From Clostridium sp. UBA2485 (GTDB lineage Bacteria; Bacillota; Clostridia; Clostridiales; Clostridiaceae): 9,440 nt of DNA. The stretch lies in assembly GCF_002341865.1 (NCBI RefSeq), contig NZ_DDOV01000100.1, positions 1-9,440 on the forward strand. Direction: 5' to 3'. Every line of letters begins with the position of its first letter. Positions within the stretch are counted from its first letter, which is position 1. The notes under the pieces were generated by a model. That model did not search any database. It saw only the letters and a program-made list of their open reading frames with translations, and was not told the DNA's origin. The position numbers and the translations under genes are program-made. Shown piece by piece: positions 1 to 6,415 of this stretch.

Positions 1-29
1 AGCTGGACATTAATGTCCAGCTTTATTTT
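1..29 (+). terminator. Rho-independent terminator of an upstream gene
   Basis: The first 22 bases form a perfect palindrome that folds into a 9-bp stem (AGCTGGACA paired with TGTCCAGCT) around a TTAA loop. It is followed by a T-rich run (TTTATTTT), as expected for an intrinsic terminator reading left to right. The gene it ends lies outside the window. The sequence to the left is not visible, so two-way action cannot be excluded. Confidence 0.85.
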
Positions 30-210
30 GTGAGAATTGATAGAAAATTTTTGCTAAAGCTCAAGATTTACAATTCTAGTTTTTATATTTTAAGGTACTA
101 TTAAGAATCAATGATATGTTTAAGAATGTCTAGTAAATAATAATTAAGCAATTTAATAAACCAATTCTTTTAATTGTTGGAAAATACTATTAAATCAGAA
201 AAAGAGAAGG

Positions 211-216
211 TATAAT
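211..216 (+). promoter_or_regulatory. Possible -10 box for the moxR operon
   Basis: A perfect TATAAT lies 90 bases upstream of the moxR-like start, in the only gap from which this operon could be transcribed. No good -35 box sits 16-18 bases upstream (the best is TATTAA at 188-193) and there is no TGn extension. The call rests on the -10 box and its position only. In DNA this AT-rich, a chance match is quite possible. Confidence 0.3.
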
Positions 217-305
217 AGTAAATAGATAATTAAATATTTATTAACTTTTTATATACAAAGATAAATTTTAATATTTTTTAAAGCAAAGTTTAGGAGGGAA
301 TAACA

Positions 306-1256
306 TTGGAGGTTCTAAGATTTCAGCAATTTAGAGAAAAAATCAGAGATAACATAGGAAAAGTAATTATAGGTAAAGAGGGCAATATAGATAAAATTGT
401 AACAGCATTCATAACTTCTGGACATGTTTTATTAGAAGATGTTCCTGGACTAGGAAAAACTAAGCTTGCTAAAAGTTTAGCTAAAACTATGAATTGCAGC
501 TTTAAAAGAATTCAATTTACACCAGATTTATTACCATCAGATTTAACAGGAATTTATTTTTATAATCAAAAAGATTATGAATTTGAATTTAGACAAGGAC
601 CACTTTTAAGTCAAATAGTGTTGGCAGATGAAATAAATAGAGCAACTCCTAGAACTCAATCAGCATTGCTTGAATGTATGGAAGAAAGACAAATTACTGT
701 AGAAGGACATACAATTAAACTAAACAAACCATTTTTTGTTATAGCAACTCAAAATCCTGTAGAACAATTTGGTACATTTCCACTACCAGAAGCACAATTA
801 GATAGATTTTTCATGAAACTTTCTATGGGATATCCTAATTATGATGAAGAGAAAAATATGATGAATAGATTTATGGAATCTGATCCATTAAATGATTTGC
901 ACTCGGTTATTACTATGGAAGAAATAGAATATGTTCAAAACAATTATAGTAAGGTACATGTTAGCGAAGAAATTAAAGAATACATATTAAATATAGTAAT
1001 TGCGACAAGAAAGCATAAAGGTATTGAATTAGGGTGTAGTCCAAGAGCAACATTAAATTTAATGAAAGGTTGTCAGGCCTATGCAGCAATTAATGGTCGA
1101 GATTATGTAATACCTGAGGATGTTAAAATTTTAGCGCCATCTATTATGAGTCATAGAATAATTTTAAGAAGCGAAATAAATATAGATGATAATAAAGCTG
1201 AAAAATTAATAAATGACATATTAAATACTATAGAAGCACCTTTAGAGAAATTATAG
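306..1256 (+). CDS. MoxR-family AAA+ ATPase
   Basis: A 316-residue AAA+ ATPase of the MoxR family (AAA_3 type), thought to act as a chaperone remodelling partner proteins, often with DUF58 or von Willebrand A proteins. Visible motifs are Walker A VPGLGKTK (about 46-53), Walker B LADEINRA (106-113), sensor 1 ATQNP (147-151), the LPEAQLDRF segment with its candidate arginine finger (160-168) and sensor 2 GCSPRA (243-248). The length is normal for the family and all key residues are present. Translation starts at TTG, placed by AGGAGGG at 292-298 with a 7-base gap. It is the first gene of an operon and the DUF58 gene follows after 10 bases. The closest named parallel is YeaC of B. subtilis. The client protein is not known from sequence. 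Confidence 0.95.
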   Translation: MEVLRFQQFREKIRDNIGKVIIGKEGNIDKIVTAFITSGHVLLEDVPGLGKTKLAKSLAKTMNCSFKRIQFTPDLLPSDLTGIYFYNQKDYEFEFRQGPLLSQIVLADEINRATPRTQSALLECMEERQITVEGHTIKLNKPFFVIATQNPVEQFGTFPLPEAQLDRFFMKLSMGYPNYDEEKNMMNRFMESDPLNDLHSVITMEEIEYVQNNYSKVHVSEEIKEYILNIVIATRKHKGIELGCSPRATLNLMKGCQAYAAINGRDYVIPEDVKILAPSIMSHRIILRSEINIDDNKAEKLINDILNTIEAPLEKL

Positions 1257-1266
1257 AGGCGACATT

Positions 1267-2388
1267 ATGGTATATATATTTTTATTTTCATTATCAATAC
1301 TTTTAGTTTACATAGGATATAAAACAAGAACTAAGGGTTTTGATAACCTTAAAGTATTTCGTATAGTTGAAAACAATAGAGTTATAGAAGGTGAAAGCTT
1401 TAAGATTACCACAGTTATAGAAAATAATAAATATCTTCCTATTTCTTTTTTAGCCATTTCTGAAAAAATTCCTTATGGAATAACCTATAGTGGTGAGAAA
1501 CTAGACTTTAAAGATGGAAATAGTTTATGGCATATAAGTAAATATAGCATTAAATGGTTTGAAAGAAGAAGAAGAACCTATACTTTAATAGGGATGAATC
1601 GTGGTACTTATTTAATAAAAGATATGAATATCACTATAGGCGATATTTTTGGATTTTCTGTGGATACTAAGGAAGTACAAGATTTTATAGAGATGTTAGT
1701 ATATCCAAAGCTTATACCTATAAAAAAATATGTTTTTGATACAACTAATTTTAATGGAGATAATACAGTTAAAAGATGGATTCACAAGGATCCTTTATAT
1801 ATAAAAGGTATTAGAGATTACAATGTAGAGGATAGAATGAAAGATATACATTGGAAGTCTAGTTTAAAAATGAACAAGCTTATGGTAAAAGACTATGATT
1901 ACACATCTGAAAGACAACTTATATTAATATTAAATATTCAATGTCATAAAGACCATTGGTCTTATATAAAAAGAGATGTTATTGAAAATGGAGTTAGAAT
2001 TATAGGTGCCTTAGCATATAAAGCCATAAAAGAAGGAATACCTACAGGAGTATGGACAAATGGAAGAATGATATCTTATTCGGATAATTTTCCTAGTGAA
2101 GTATCACCTGAAATTAATAGTTTTAAAAAAATTATGGAAATTTGCGCCAGGGTAGATTATACGATCAAAACAGAGTTTAATGAATACCTTCAAAGTAATT
2201 TACGAAGATTTGAAAGAAACTGCACCTATGTAGTAGTTACCCCTTATTTAGATAATGAAAGTAGAGTAATATTATCTAAAATTAAAAATAATGGATTTAA
2301 TGTTAAGATGATAGATATTTCAAATGATAATTCTATAAGCCCTATTGAAGGTATAGAAAAGCTTTCTTTTAAAGGAGTGAATCAATAA
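1267..2388 (+). CDS. DUF58 family protein
   Basis: A 373-residue DUF58 protein, the usual partner of MoxR ATPases and a counterpart of B. subtilis YeaD. An N-terminal hydrophobic segment (about 1-18) probably anchors it in the membrane. A beta-rich region follows, and then the family core at about 181-222, containing RDYNVEDR and IHWKSSLKMNKLMVKDYD, which fits the conserved R-x-Y...(D/N)WKAS pattern. The strand after the core reads LILILNIQ where metal-binding von Willebrand A domains have D-x-S-x-S, so the metal site looks degenerate, as in many DUF58 proteins. The start ATG follows GAGG at 1256-1259 that overlaps the moxR stop. The stop codon shares one base with the next start (TAATG), indicating translational coupling. 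The molecular role is unknown and an envelope function is inferred. Confidence 0.9.
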   Translation: MVYIFLFSLSILLVYIGYKTRTKGFDNLKVFRIVENNRVIEGESFKITTVIENNKYLPISFLAISEKIPYGITYSGEKLDFKDGNSLWHISKYSIKWFERRRRTYTLIGMNRGTYLIKDMNITIGDIFGFSVDTKEVQDFIEMLVYPKLIPIKKYVFDTTNFNGDNTVKRWIHKDPLYIKGIRDYNVEDRMKDIHWKSSLKMNKLMVKDYDYTSERQLILILNIQCHKDHWSYIKRDVIENGVRIIGALAYKAIKEGIPTGVWTNGRMISYSDNFPSEVSPEINSFKKIMEICARVDYTIKTEFNEYLQSNLRRFERNCTYVVVTPYLDNESRVILSKIKNNGFNVKMIDISNDNSISPIEGIEKLSFKGVNQ

Positions 2389-3623
2389 TGAACTGGTATA
2401 GACAAGTAAAAACTCTATATACTACAACATTAACAATATTTTTCTTTATTATGTGGGCTTTTATAGAAAAAATAATATTTCAAAATAACATAAAATATTC
2501 ATTAATTATTATAACTTTTATTTCTGTGTTTTTAATGCAATATTTGATTTACAAAAGAGTTAATAAATATTTATCGGTGGCAATTCCTTTAATAATTTCA
2601 ATATTAATTTTACATTTTATATTAAAAGATTCGTTGATAATTGTAAATTTAATATTTGTAGTTGCAACTATGATTTTTAATTTAACCTTAGAAAATGATA
2701 CCATAAATTATTATCAGTGCAAAAGAACTTTAACTAATGGATTATATTTAATAGTTCCTATAGGGATTATTGGAATAATGTTCCGGTCAGATTTGATAAT
2801 ATATCTTTTTAGAGCGTATATGTTTTATCTAATACTTATGATTATTACCTTTAGGGAAAGCTTAAGATATATGTATAATATAAGAAATAAATCTTCTATA
2901 TATGTAAATTTGGGAATTATATTAGGAATAATTGCACTATGTCAAGAATACATATTCAGTGCTTTTAATAAGATTATAATATGGATTTTTGGAGTAATAT
3001 CTTTTGCTGCTGACCTAATCTTAACACTAATAGTAAAAATTTTTGAAAAGCCTATGCAATTTATAGTAGATAGCCTTAAAAAAATTATGATGAAAAATCA
3101 GCATTTAGAAGAGATGTTAGATAGGTTAGGAAATAAAAGTGAAGTAAGAGAATTTATATATGAAGAAAGCGTATTAAAATACCCTATATGGATTAAAATT
3201 GTACTTTTGATTATAGTACTTTATTTCTTATATAAAATAATTTGCAAAATTAGAATAAATGTTAAAGTTAATGAAAATTATGTGGAATGTATCGAGAGTA
3301 TAAATGAGAAAAGTCAAGAAAAGAAACCAAGTTACATTTCTAAATTTATAAAAAAGATACTTAGAAAAAAAGGAGATATACGAGAAGAAATTCTTTATAA
3401 CTATAAAAACTTTGAAGAAATTACAAAAAAGGCAGATATATATATAACTTATATGACTGCTACTCAACTTAAAAATGTAACAAAAGTAAAGATAGATAAC
3501 GTAGATGGTTTAGATGATACGACTAATATATATAACAAAGCAAAGTTTTCTACACAAGAGCTTAGTGAAGAAAATTTACAGCAAGTAAAAAATAGTTATG
3601 AAAATATAAAAAAACAAATATAA
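2388..3623 (+). CDS. Multi-spanning membrane protein with C-terminal DUF4129-like domain
   Basis: A 411-residue protein with about eight hydrophobic helices in residues 12-218, a polar stretch (about 219-265), a further helix (267-285) and a basic, probably cytoplasmic, C-terminal domain. Residues 333-411 fit the DUF4129 pattern: a helix (EEILYNYKNFEEI), a T-A-T-Q-L segment in place of the usual TPxE, then YNKAKFS and a final helix. This domain typically ends TgpA/YebA-type proteins encoded beside moxR and DUF58 genes. Those relatives usually carry a transglutaminase-like core and are much longer, and no Cys-His-Asp core is visible here. The start overlaps the previous stop by one base, with AGGAG at 2373-2377. 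No terminator follows. It is probably the membrane component of the MoxR-DUF58 system. The domain name is assigned by pattern, not by a profile search. Confidence 0.75.
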   Translation: MNWYRQVKTLYTTTLTIFFFIMWAFIEKIIFQNNIKYSLIIITFISVFLMQYLIYKRVNKYLSVAIPLIISILILHFILKDSLIIVNLIFVVATMIFNLTLENDTINYYQCKRTLTNGLYLIVPIGIIGIMFRSDLIIYLFRAYMFYLILMIITFRESLRYMYNIRNKSSIYVNLGIILGIIALCQEYIFSAFNKIIIWIFGVISFAADLILTLIVKIFEKPMQFIVDSLKKIMMKNQHLEEMLDRLGNKSEVREFIYEESVLKYPIWIKIVLLIIVLYFLYKIICKIRINVKVNENYVECIESINEKSQEKKPSYISKFIKKILRKKGDIREEILYNYKNFEEITKKADIYITYMTATQLKNVTKVKIDNVDGLDDTTNIYNKAKFSTQELSEENLQQVKNSYENIKKQI

Positions 3624-3730
3624 AAAATATTTTTAGAAACTTTTAATCTAAAGAATATCTATATTGATATTTCATAGCTATTACAAAAAATTGAATTTAA
3701 TTAATTATAATATATAGAGTAAAGAGAATA

Positions 3731-3983
3731 TAATACAAAAAGTTTAGGAAGCAACTGAGTTTTATAAAACATATTATAAAATAATCAATTCAAAGGCGTA
3801 ATAAAAATTATAGTTAGCTTAGATAATATGACTAACATATACAAAGGGAAAGTTTTAATATTTGAGTTTAAAGAGGAAAAGTTGTATTAAGTGGTATATG
3901 CATATAAAGGTAAAAATCATGTGCAAAAGCAAAATCTCCAAAAAGGTAAAGTAATAATTTTACAAAAAGGTAAAAAACTTTAA
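3731..3983 (+). pseudogene. Decayed second copy of the DUF4129 gene 3' end
   Basis: This stretch aligns with the 3' end of the preceding gene (about 3395-3623). The clearest part is 3819-3887, which reads LDNMTNIYKGKVLIFEF and then KEEKLY. The real gene reads LDDTTNIYNKAKFSTQEL and then SEENLQ at 3510-3581. About half the residues match, and the gaps (12 and 3 bases) are multiples of three. The copy is broken by TAA at 3888-3890, where the intact gene has a CAA glutamine codon, so one C-to-T change explains the stop. The same frame then stays open to 3983. Upstream of 3786 the likeness is weaker and shifted in frame, with further stops. It is probably a relic of a tandem paralogue or a duplicated gene tail. 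No start site or ribosome binding site is visible. Confidence 0.6.
3906..3974 (+). repeat. Three copies of AAAGGTAAA
   Basis: AAAGGTAAA occurs at 3906-3914, 3942-3950 and 3966-3974. The last two extend to CAAAAAGGTAAA. The spacings (36 and 24 bases) are multiples of three and, in the frame of the decayed gene tail, each copy reads K-G-K, giving LQKGKVIILQKGKKL before a TAA at 3981. This looks like short repeats within a former coding tail rather than a regulatory array. Confidence 0.4.
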
Positions 3984-4143
3984 ACAAAAAAGTTTCAACA
4001 AAATTTTAGTTTTTCGACATAAAAACATATGAAAAAGGAATAATTTAACTGCTAACATTATAGCATAGATTTAATAAATATCAATAGAAATACAAATCTG
4101 TCATTTTAAAGGGATAAAATATAAATGAGCGTTACAGTAAATG
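3984..4143. other. Non-coding, no recognisable content
   Basis: Together with the decayed gene tail this belongs to a gap of 590 bases (3624-4213) between intact genes. From 3984 to about 4143 I see only AT-rich sequence: no reading frame with a ribosome binding site, no strong hairpin and no structured RNA pattern. It may hold further decayed DNA of the kind seen just upstream. Confidence 0.5.
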
Positions 4144-4173
4144 ACATAATTTTTTAACCTCTAGTGATACAAT
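4144..4173 (+). promoter_or_regulatory. Possible promoter (sigma-E-like or extended -10)
   Basis: GATACAAT at 4166-4173 differs in one base from the sporulation sigma-E -10 consensus CATACAAT. ACATAAT at 4144-4150, 15 bases upstream, is a loose match to the sigma-E -35 box. Read another way, TGATACAAT (4165-4173) is an extended -10 for sigma-A with a poor -35. Either reading puts the start about 35 bases before the small gene at 4214. The choice between them is not settled by sequence. Confidence 0.35.
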
Positions 4174-4213
4174 TTACTCATGTAGAGAGAGTTAGGTTGA
4201 GGGGGTCGTCTAA

Positions 4214-4594
4214 GTGGTTGTAGTTGAAACTTTAGCGCAAGTTGTAGAAATTGAAAAAAATGTAGAGTACAACTATGTCTATAAATTATTAGAAAGTAGT
4301 TATAGTGTAGATGTTAACGGAAAAACTCAGATTGTACAAGCGTATGGTATAGAGGTAGAAAGAGAAGATGTAGTAAAAGGAAAAAAAGTATCCCAGTGCA
4401 AAGATTTTGTAAAGTATATAAGTCCTCAGAAAGAAAAAGTAGGAAGTTTGATGAAAATGTTGTACCAACACCTAGTATCTCCTATACATCTAATAGACGT
4501 TATCGGGGAATATGTTGATCAATGTGTTAATGATTTTGATGAAGAATTACTTATTAGGGAAATAGAAGATTTTAAAAAAATAGTAGCGTTATAA
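4214..4594 (+). CDS. DUF6514-like small protein, function unknown
   Basis: A 126-residue soluble protein without membrane segments or a signal peptide. The order of features (YNYVYKLLESSYSV, then YGIEVERE, then a helix pair with SPIHLIDVIGEYVDQC) is what I recall for DUF6514, a family of clostridial proteins without an assigned role. The name is from memory of the pattern and should be read as likely. The start GTG is supported by GAGGGGG at 4199-4205 with an 8-base gap. The gene stands alone, separated from its neighbours by 590 and 445 bases, with its own possible promoter and a strong terminator. It is therefore probably transcribed by itself, though read-through from the moxR operon is possible because no terminator separates them. 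It is acidic near the C terminus, and its strong ribosome binding site suggests a real, expressed gene. Confidence 0.8.
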   Translation: MVVVETLAQVVEIEKNVEYNYVYKLLESSYSVDVNGKTQIVQAYGIEVEREDVVKGKKVSQCKDFVKYISPQKEKVGSLMKMLYQHLVSPIHLIDVIGEYVDQCVNDFDEELLIREIEDFKKIVAL

Positions 4595-4612
4595 GAGATG
4601 AATCGTCTCTTA
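4592..4612 (+). other. Hairpin overlapping the stop codon
   Basis: TAAGAGATG (4592-4600) pairs with CGTCTCTTA (4604-4612) around an AAT loop, with one U-G pair. The left arm begins with the stop codon of the small gene. No T-run follows, so by itself it is not a terminator. It may protect the transcript end or help the stronger hairpin 5 bases downstream. Confidence 0.55.
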
Positions 4613-4617
4613 TATTA

Positions 4618-4646
4618 AATAAGGGAGAATTTCTCCCTTATTTTTT
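4618..4646 (+). terminator. Rho-independent terminator
   Basis: AATAAGGGAG (4618-4627) pairs perfectly with CTCCCTTATT (4633-4642) around an AATTT loop. The right arm runs into TTTTTT (4641-4646). This is a textbook intrinsic terminator for the small gene ending at 4594. Confidence 0.92.
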
Positions 4647-5039
4647 GTAAATATAAAAATTCAAGGAAATAATGAGATAAACTTATATAATAACAATTTA
4701 TTTTAATAGAATTAATTCTAGTAGTCTGTTGCAATTTTCAAATTCATGGTAATATAGATAAAAGGGTGTAAATTATAAGAATAGTATAATTTTAATATGT
4801 ATTAAATTAAAAATCTTAAATAATTGGTAAAGTAGAGTTATCAATTAAAAGGATGTAAATAACTCCTTTAAGACATCAGAAAATAATTAGCGGATGTTTT
4901 ACTATATGATCAAGGTTCTATTGTATTACATACGATATTCTTAGAACTTTTAACTAATTATTTTAGATGACTAAAATATTTTAATTATTTTGAAAAGAGA
5001 CTAATTTTCACTTAATTAAATTTATAAGGAGGTGAGCCA
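4647..5039. other. Intergenic stretch before acpS, no firm feature
   Basis: There are about 390 bases without a gene. The acpS operon must be transcribed from here, since a terminator lies just upstream, but no promoter stands out. Candidates are TTGCAA (4729-4734) with TGGTAATAT (4747-4755), spacer 15, and an isolated TATAAT (4785-4790). Weak structures are a bulged stem of GTTCT (4915-4919) with AGAAC (4943-4947) enclosing a 7-bp inner stem, and TATTTTAG-ATGA-CTAAAATA at 4959-4978. A near repeat, AAAAGGRTGTAAAT, occurs near 4760 and 4849. None of these is convincing as an RNA gene or riboswitch. Confidence 0.5.
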
Positions 5040-5426
5040 GTGATAGTAGGTATTGGGGTGGATATAGTTGAAATTCGAAGAATAGAAACTGCTATGAATA
5101 GAACAAGCGGATTTTTAGAAAAAATTTTTACTGATTCTGAGTTAAAGCATTTAAAAAGTAGAAACTTAAGACCAGAATATATAGCTGGACGATTTGCTGC
5201 AAAGGAAGCTGTATCGAAGGCTTTAGGCACAGGTTTTAGAAGTTTTAATTTTAAGGATATAATAGTTGAGAATACTGCTCTTGGAAAACCTATAGTAACT
5301 TTAAGTGGAAATGCTGATTTAATTGCAAAGGAAATGGGAGAGTATAATTTGCAATTGAGCATTTCTCATGGTGAGGATAATGCAATAGCTTATGCTATAT
5401 TGGAGGTGAGGCTTAATGGGGAATAG
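5040..5426 (+). CDS. acpS: Holo-[acyl-carrier-protein] synthase AcpS
   Basis: A 128-residue enzyme that transfers 4'-phosphopantetheine from coenzyme A to a serine of acyl carrier protein, activating it for fatty acid synthesis in the cytoplasm. The length is normal. Motifs seen are GIGVDIVEI at the N terminus with the metal-binding aspartate D8, RFAAKEAVSKALGTG (51-65) with E56 as the second metal ligand, and LSISHGEDNAIAYA (106-119) near the C terminus. The start GTG follows an excellent AAGGAGGTGA (5026-5035). Its end overlaps nnrD by 11 bases, so the two are coupled. The neighbours nnrD, a GerS-like gene, alr and the toxin-antitoxin pair form a layout well known in Firmicutes. Nothing is missing or odd. 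Confidence 0.96.
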   Translation: MIVGIGVDIVEIRRIETAMNRTSGFLEKIFTDSELKHLKSRNLRPEYIAGRFAAKEAVSKALGTGFRSFNFKDIIVENTALGKPIVTLSGNADLIAKEMGEYNLQLSISHGEDNAIAYAILEVRLNGE

Positions 5427-6321
5427 TCTTCAGAACTTCAAGAACACAATCTTTACAAATCTACATAATATTTATTTTAAAGAAATCAAGTTAACAGAGG
5501 AGTTTATTATAAACTCACTGAAGAAAAGAAAAATAGATGGACACAAAGGTGATTACGGAAGAGTACTTATAATATCAGGTTCTAAAGGATATAGTGGTGC
5601 AGCCTACATAACCACTCAAGCAGCAGTTAGAAGTGGTGCTGGATTAGTCACACTATGTACTCATAAAGAGCTTCAAGATATTATGTCTATAAAGCTTTGT
5701 GAGGCAATGACAGTAAATTTTGAAGAGACAGATAAGATTAATAATATTGTTGAAAAAAGTAATGTAATAGCTTTTGGTCCTGGAATGGGAAATAGTAGAC
5801 TTACCTTTAATATATTAAAAGAAATTTTAACTAAAAGTGAGTGTCCTATAGTTATCGATGCTGATGGATTAAATGTATTGCAAGGACAACTAGAACTTTT
5901 AGAGTATAAGAATAATGAGATAATATTAACTCCTCATTTAAGAGAAATGGCAAGACTTACAGGTTTAACAATAGAAGAAATTAAAGAAAATAAAGTTAAA
6001 ATAGCCAAAGAATTTGCTAAAGTACATAATATTATTTTACTTCTAAAAGGATATAATACTATAATTACTGATGGAACCGTGGTTTATATAAATACTACAG
6101 GAAGTAGTACTATGGCATCAGGTGGTATGGGAGATGCTTTAACAGGAGTAATATCATCCTTTATAGCTCAGGGGTATGAGCCTTTAAAAGCTACTTATTT
6201 AGGTGCATATATACATGGGTATTGTGGAGATTTGTTGTCAGAAGAAATGTTCTGCGTCAATGCTACTCATTTAATAGAGTACTTACCTTATAGTATTAAA
6301 AAGCTCATGGATAAGTTATAA
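5416..6321 (+). CDS. nnrD: ADP-dependent NAD(P)H-hydrate dehydratase (YjeF C-terminal domain)
   Basis: A 301-residue ribokinase-fold enzyme that dehydrates S-NADHX and S-NADPHX back to NADH and NADPH using ADP, as metabolite repair. Motifs are HKGDYGRVLIISGS (43-56), AVRSGAGLVTL (70-80), FGPGMGNS (120-127), IDADGLN (147-153) and GGMGDALTG (236-244), with the catalytic aspartate near D240. The usual TPHPGE segment reads TPHLRE (172-177), with the Glu kept. Clostridial genomes often encode this beside acpS as a fusion with the NnrE epimerase of about 500 residues. Here the epimerase half is absent and only about 24 extra residues precede the dehydratase domain. The start ATG lies inside the acpS end, with GGAGG at 5402-5406 and a 9-base gap. 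No other in-frame start is better placed. The epimerase may be encoded elsewhere. Confidence 0.9.
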   Translation: MGNSLQNFKNTIFTNLHNIYFKEIKLTEEFIINSLKKRKIDGHKGDYGRVLIISGSKGYSGAAYITTQAAVRSGAGLVTLCTHKELQDIMSIKLCEAMTVNFEETDKINNIVEKSNVIAFGPGMGNSRLTFNILKEILTKSECPIVIDADGLNVLQGQLELLEYKNNEIILTPHLREMARLTGLTIEEIKENKVKIAKEFAKVHNIILLLKGYNTIITDGTVVYINTTGSSTMASGGMGDALTGVISSFIAQGYEPLKATYLGAYIHGYCGDLLSEEMFCVNATHLIEYLPYSIKKLMDKL

Positions 6322-6331
6322 ATAATTTAAT

Positions 6332-6361
6332 TTGATAAGCTTTAATAATTGGTTATAGTAT
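6332..6361 (+). promoter_or_regulatory. Weak candidate promoter before the GerS-like gene
   Basis: TTGATA (6332-6337) is followed after 16 bases by TATAGT (6354-6359), or after 18 by TAGTAT (6356-6361). This could give the GerS-like gene and alr a promoter of their own within the acpS operon. The -10 part lies inside a repeat of the nnrD 3' end, so it may be a by-product of that repeat. Confidence 0.25.
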
Positions 6362-6386
6362 TAAAAAAATAATAATAGATATAGTA
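6339..6386 (+). repeat. Short imperfect copy of the nnrD 3' end
   Basis: TTATAGTATTAAAAA ends nnrD at 6288-6302 and recurs at 6353-6367. Read in the matching frame, 6339-6386 gives ALIIGYSIKKIIIDIV, against HLIEYLPYSIKKLMDKL at the real C terminus (nnrD residues 285-301). Leu-Ile, Tyr-Ser-Ile-Lys-Lys and Asp fall in register with one gap of two codons. The stretch is short and AT-rich, so chance is a serious alternative. Confidence 0.35.
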
Positions 6387-6415
6387 GTGTATTACTTTAT
6401 ATGGGGGAATGTATT

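Noticed and set aside
3228..3467. Open frame of 79 codons on the minus strand
   Set aside because: It lies wholly inside the DUF4129 gene, has no ribosome binding site, and its Phe/Ile/Tyr-rich product is what AT-rich antisense gives.
4289..4471. Open frame of 60 codons on the minus strand
   Set aside because: It is antisense to the small gene at 4214-4594, which has a strong ribosome binding site and a terminator in the other direction.
4894..4945. Possible 16-codon peptide (MFYYMIKVLLYYIRYS)
   Set aside because: There is no ribosome binding site and the composition is what random AT-rich sequence gives.
4990..5018. TTGAAA with TAATTA 17 bases later as acpS promoter
   Set aside because: The -10 box is poor and the transcript would start within the acpS ribosome binding site.
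5012..5362. Open frame of 116 codons on the minus strand
   Set aside because: It is antisense to acpS, which has all its motifs. The reverse frame has no recognisable domain or start signal.
6401..6415. Upstream ATG giving the GerS-like protein a start MGEC
   Set aside because: The codon sits directly before the GGGGG ribosome binding site used for ATG 6416. Its cysteine at position 4 is not after a hydrophobic signal, so it is not a lipobox.
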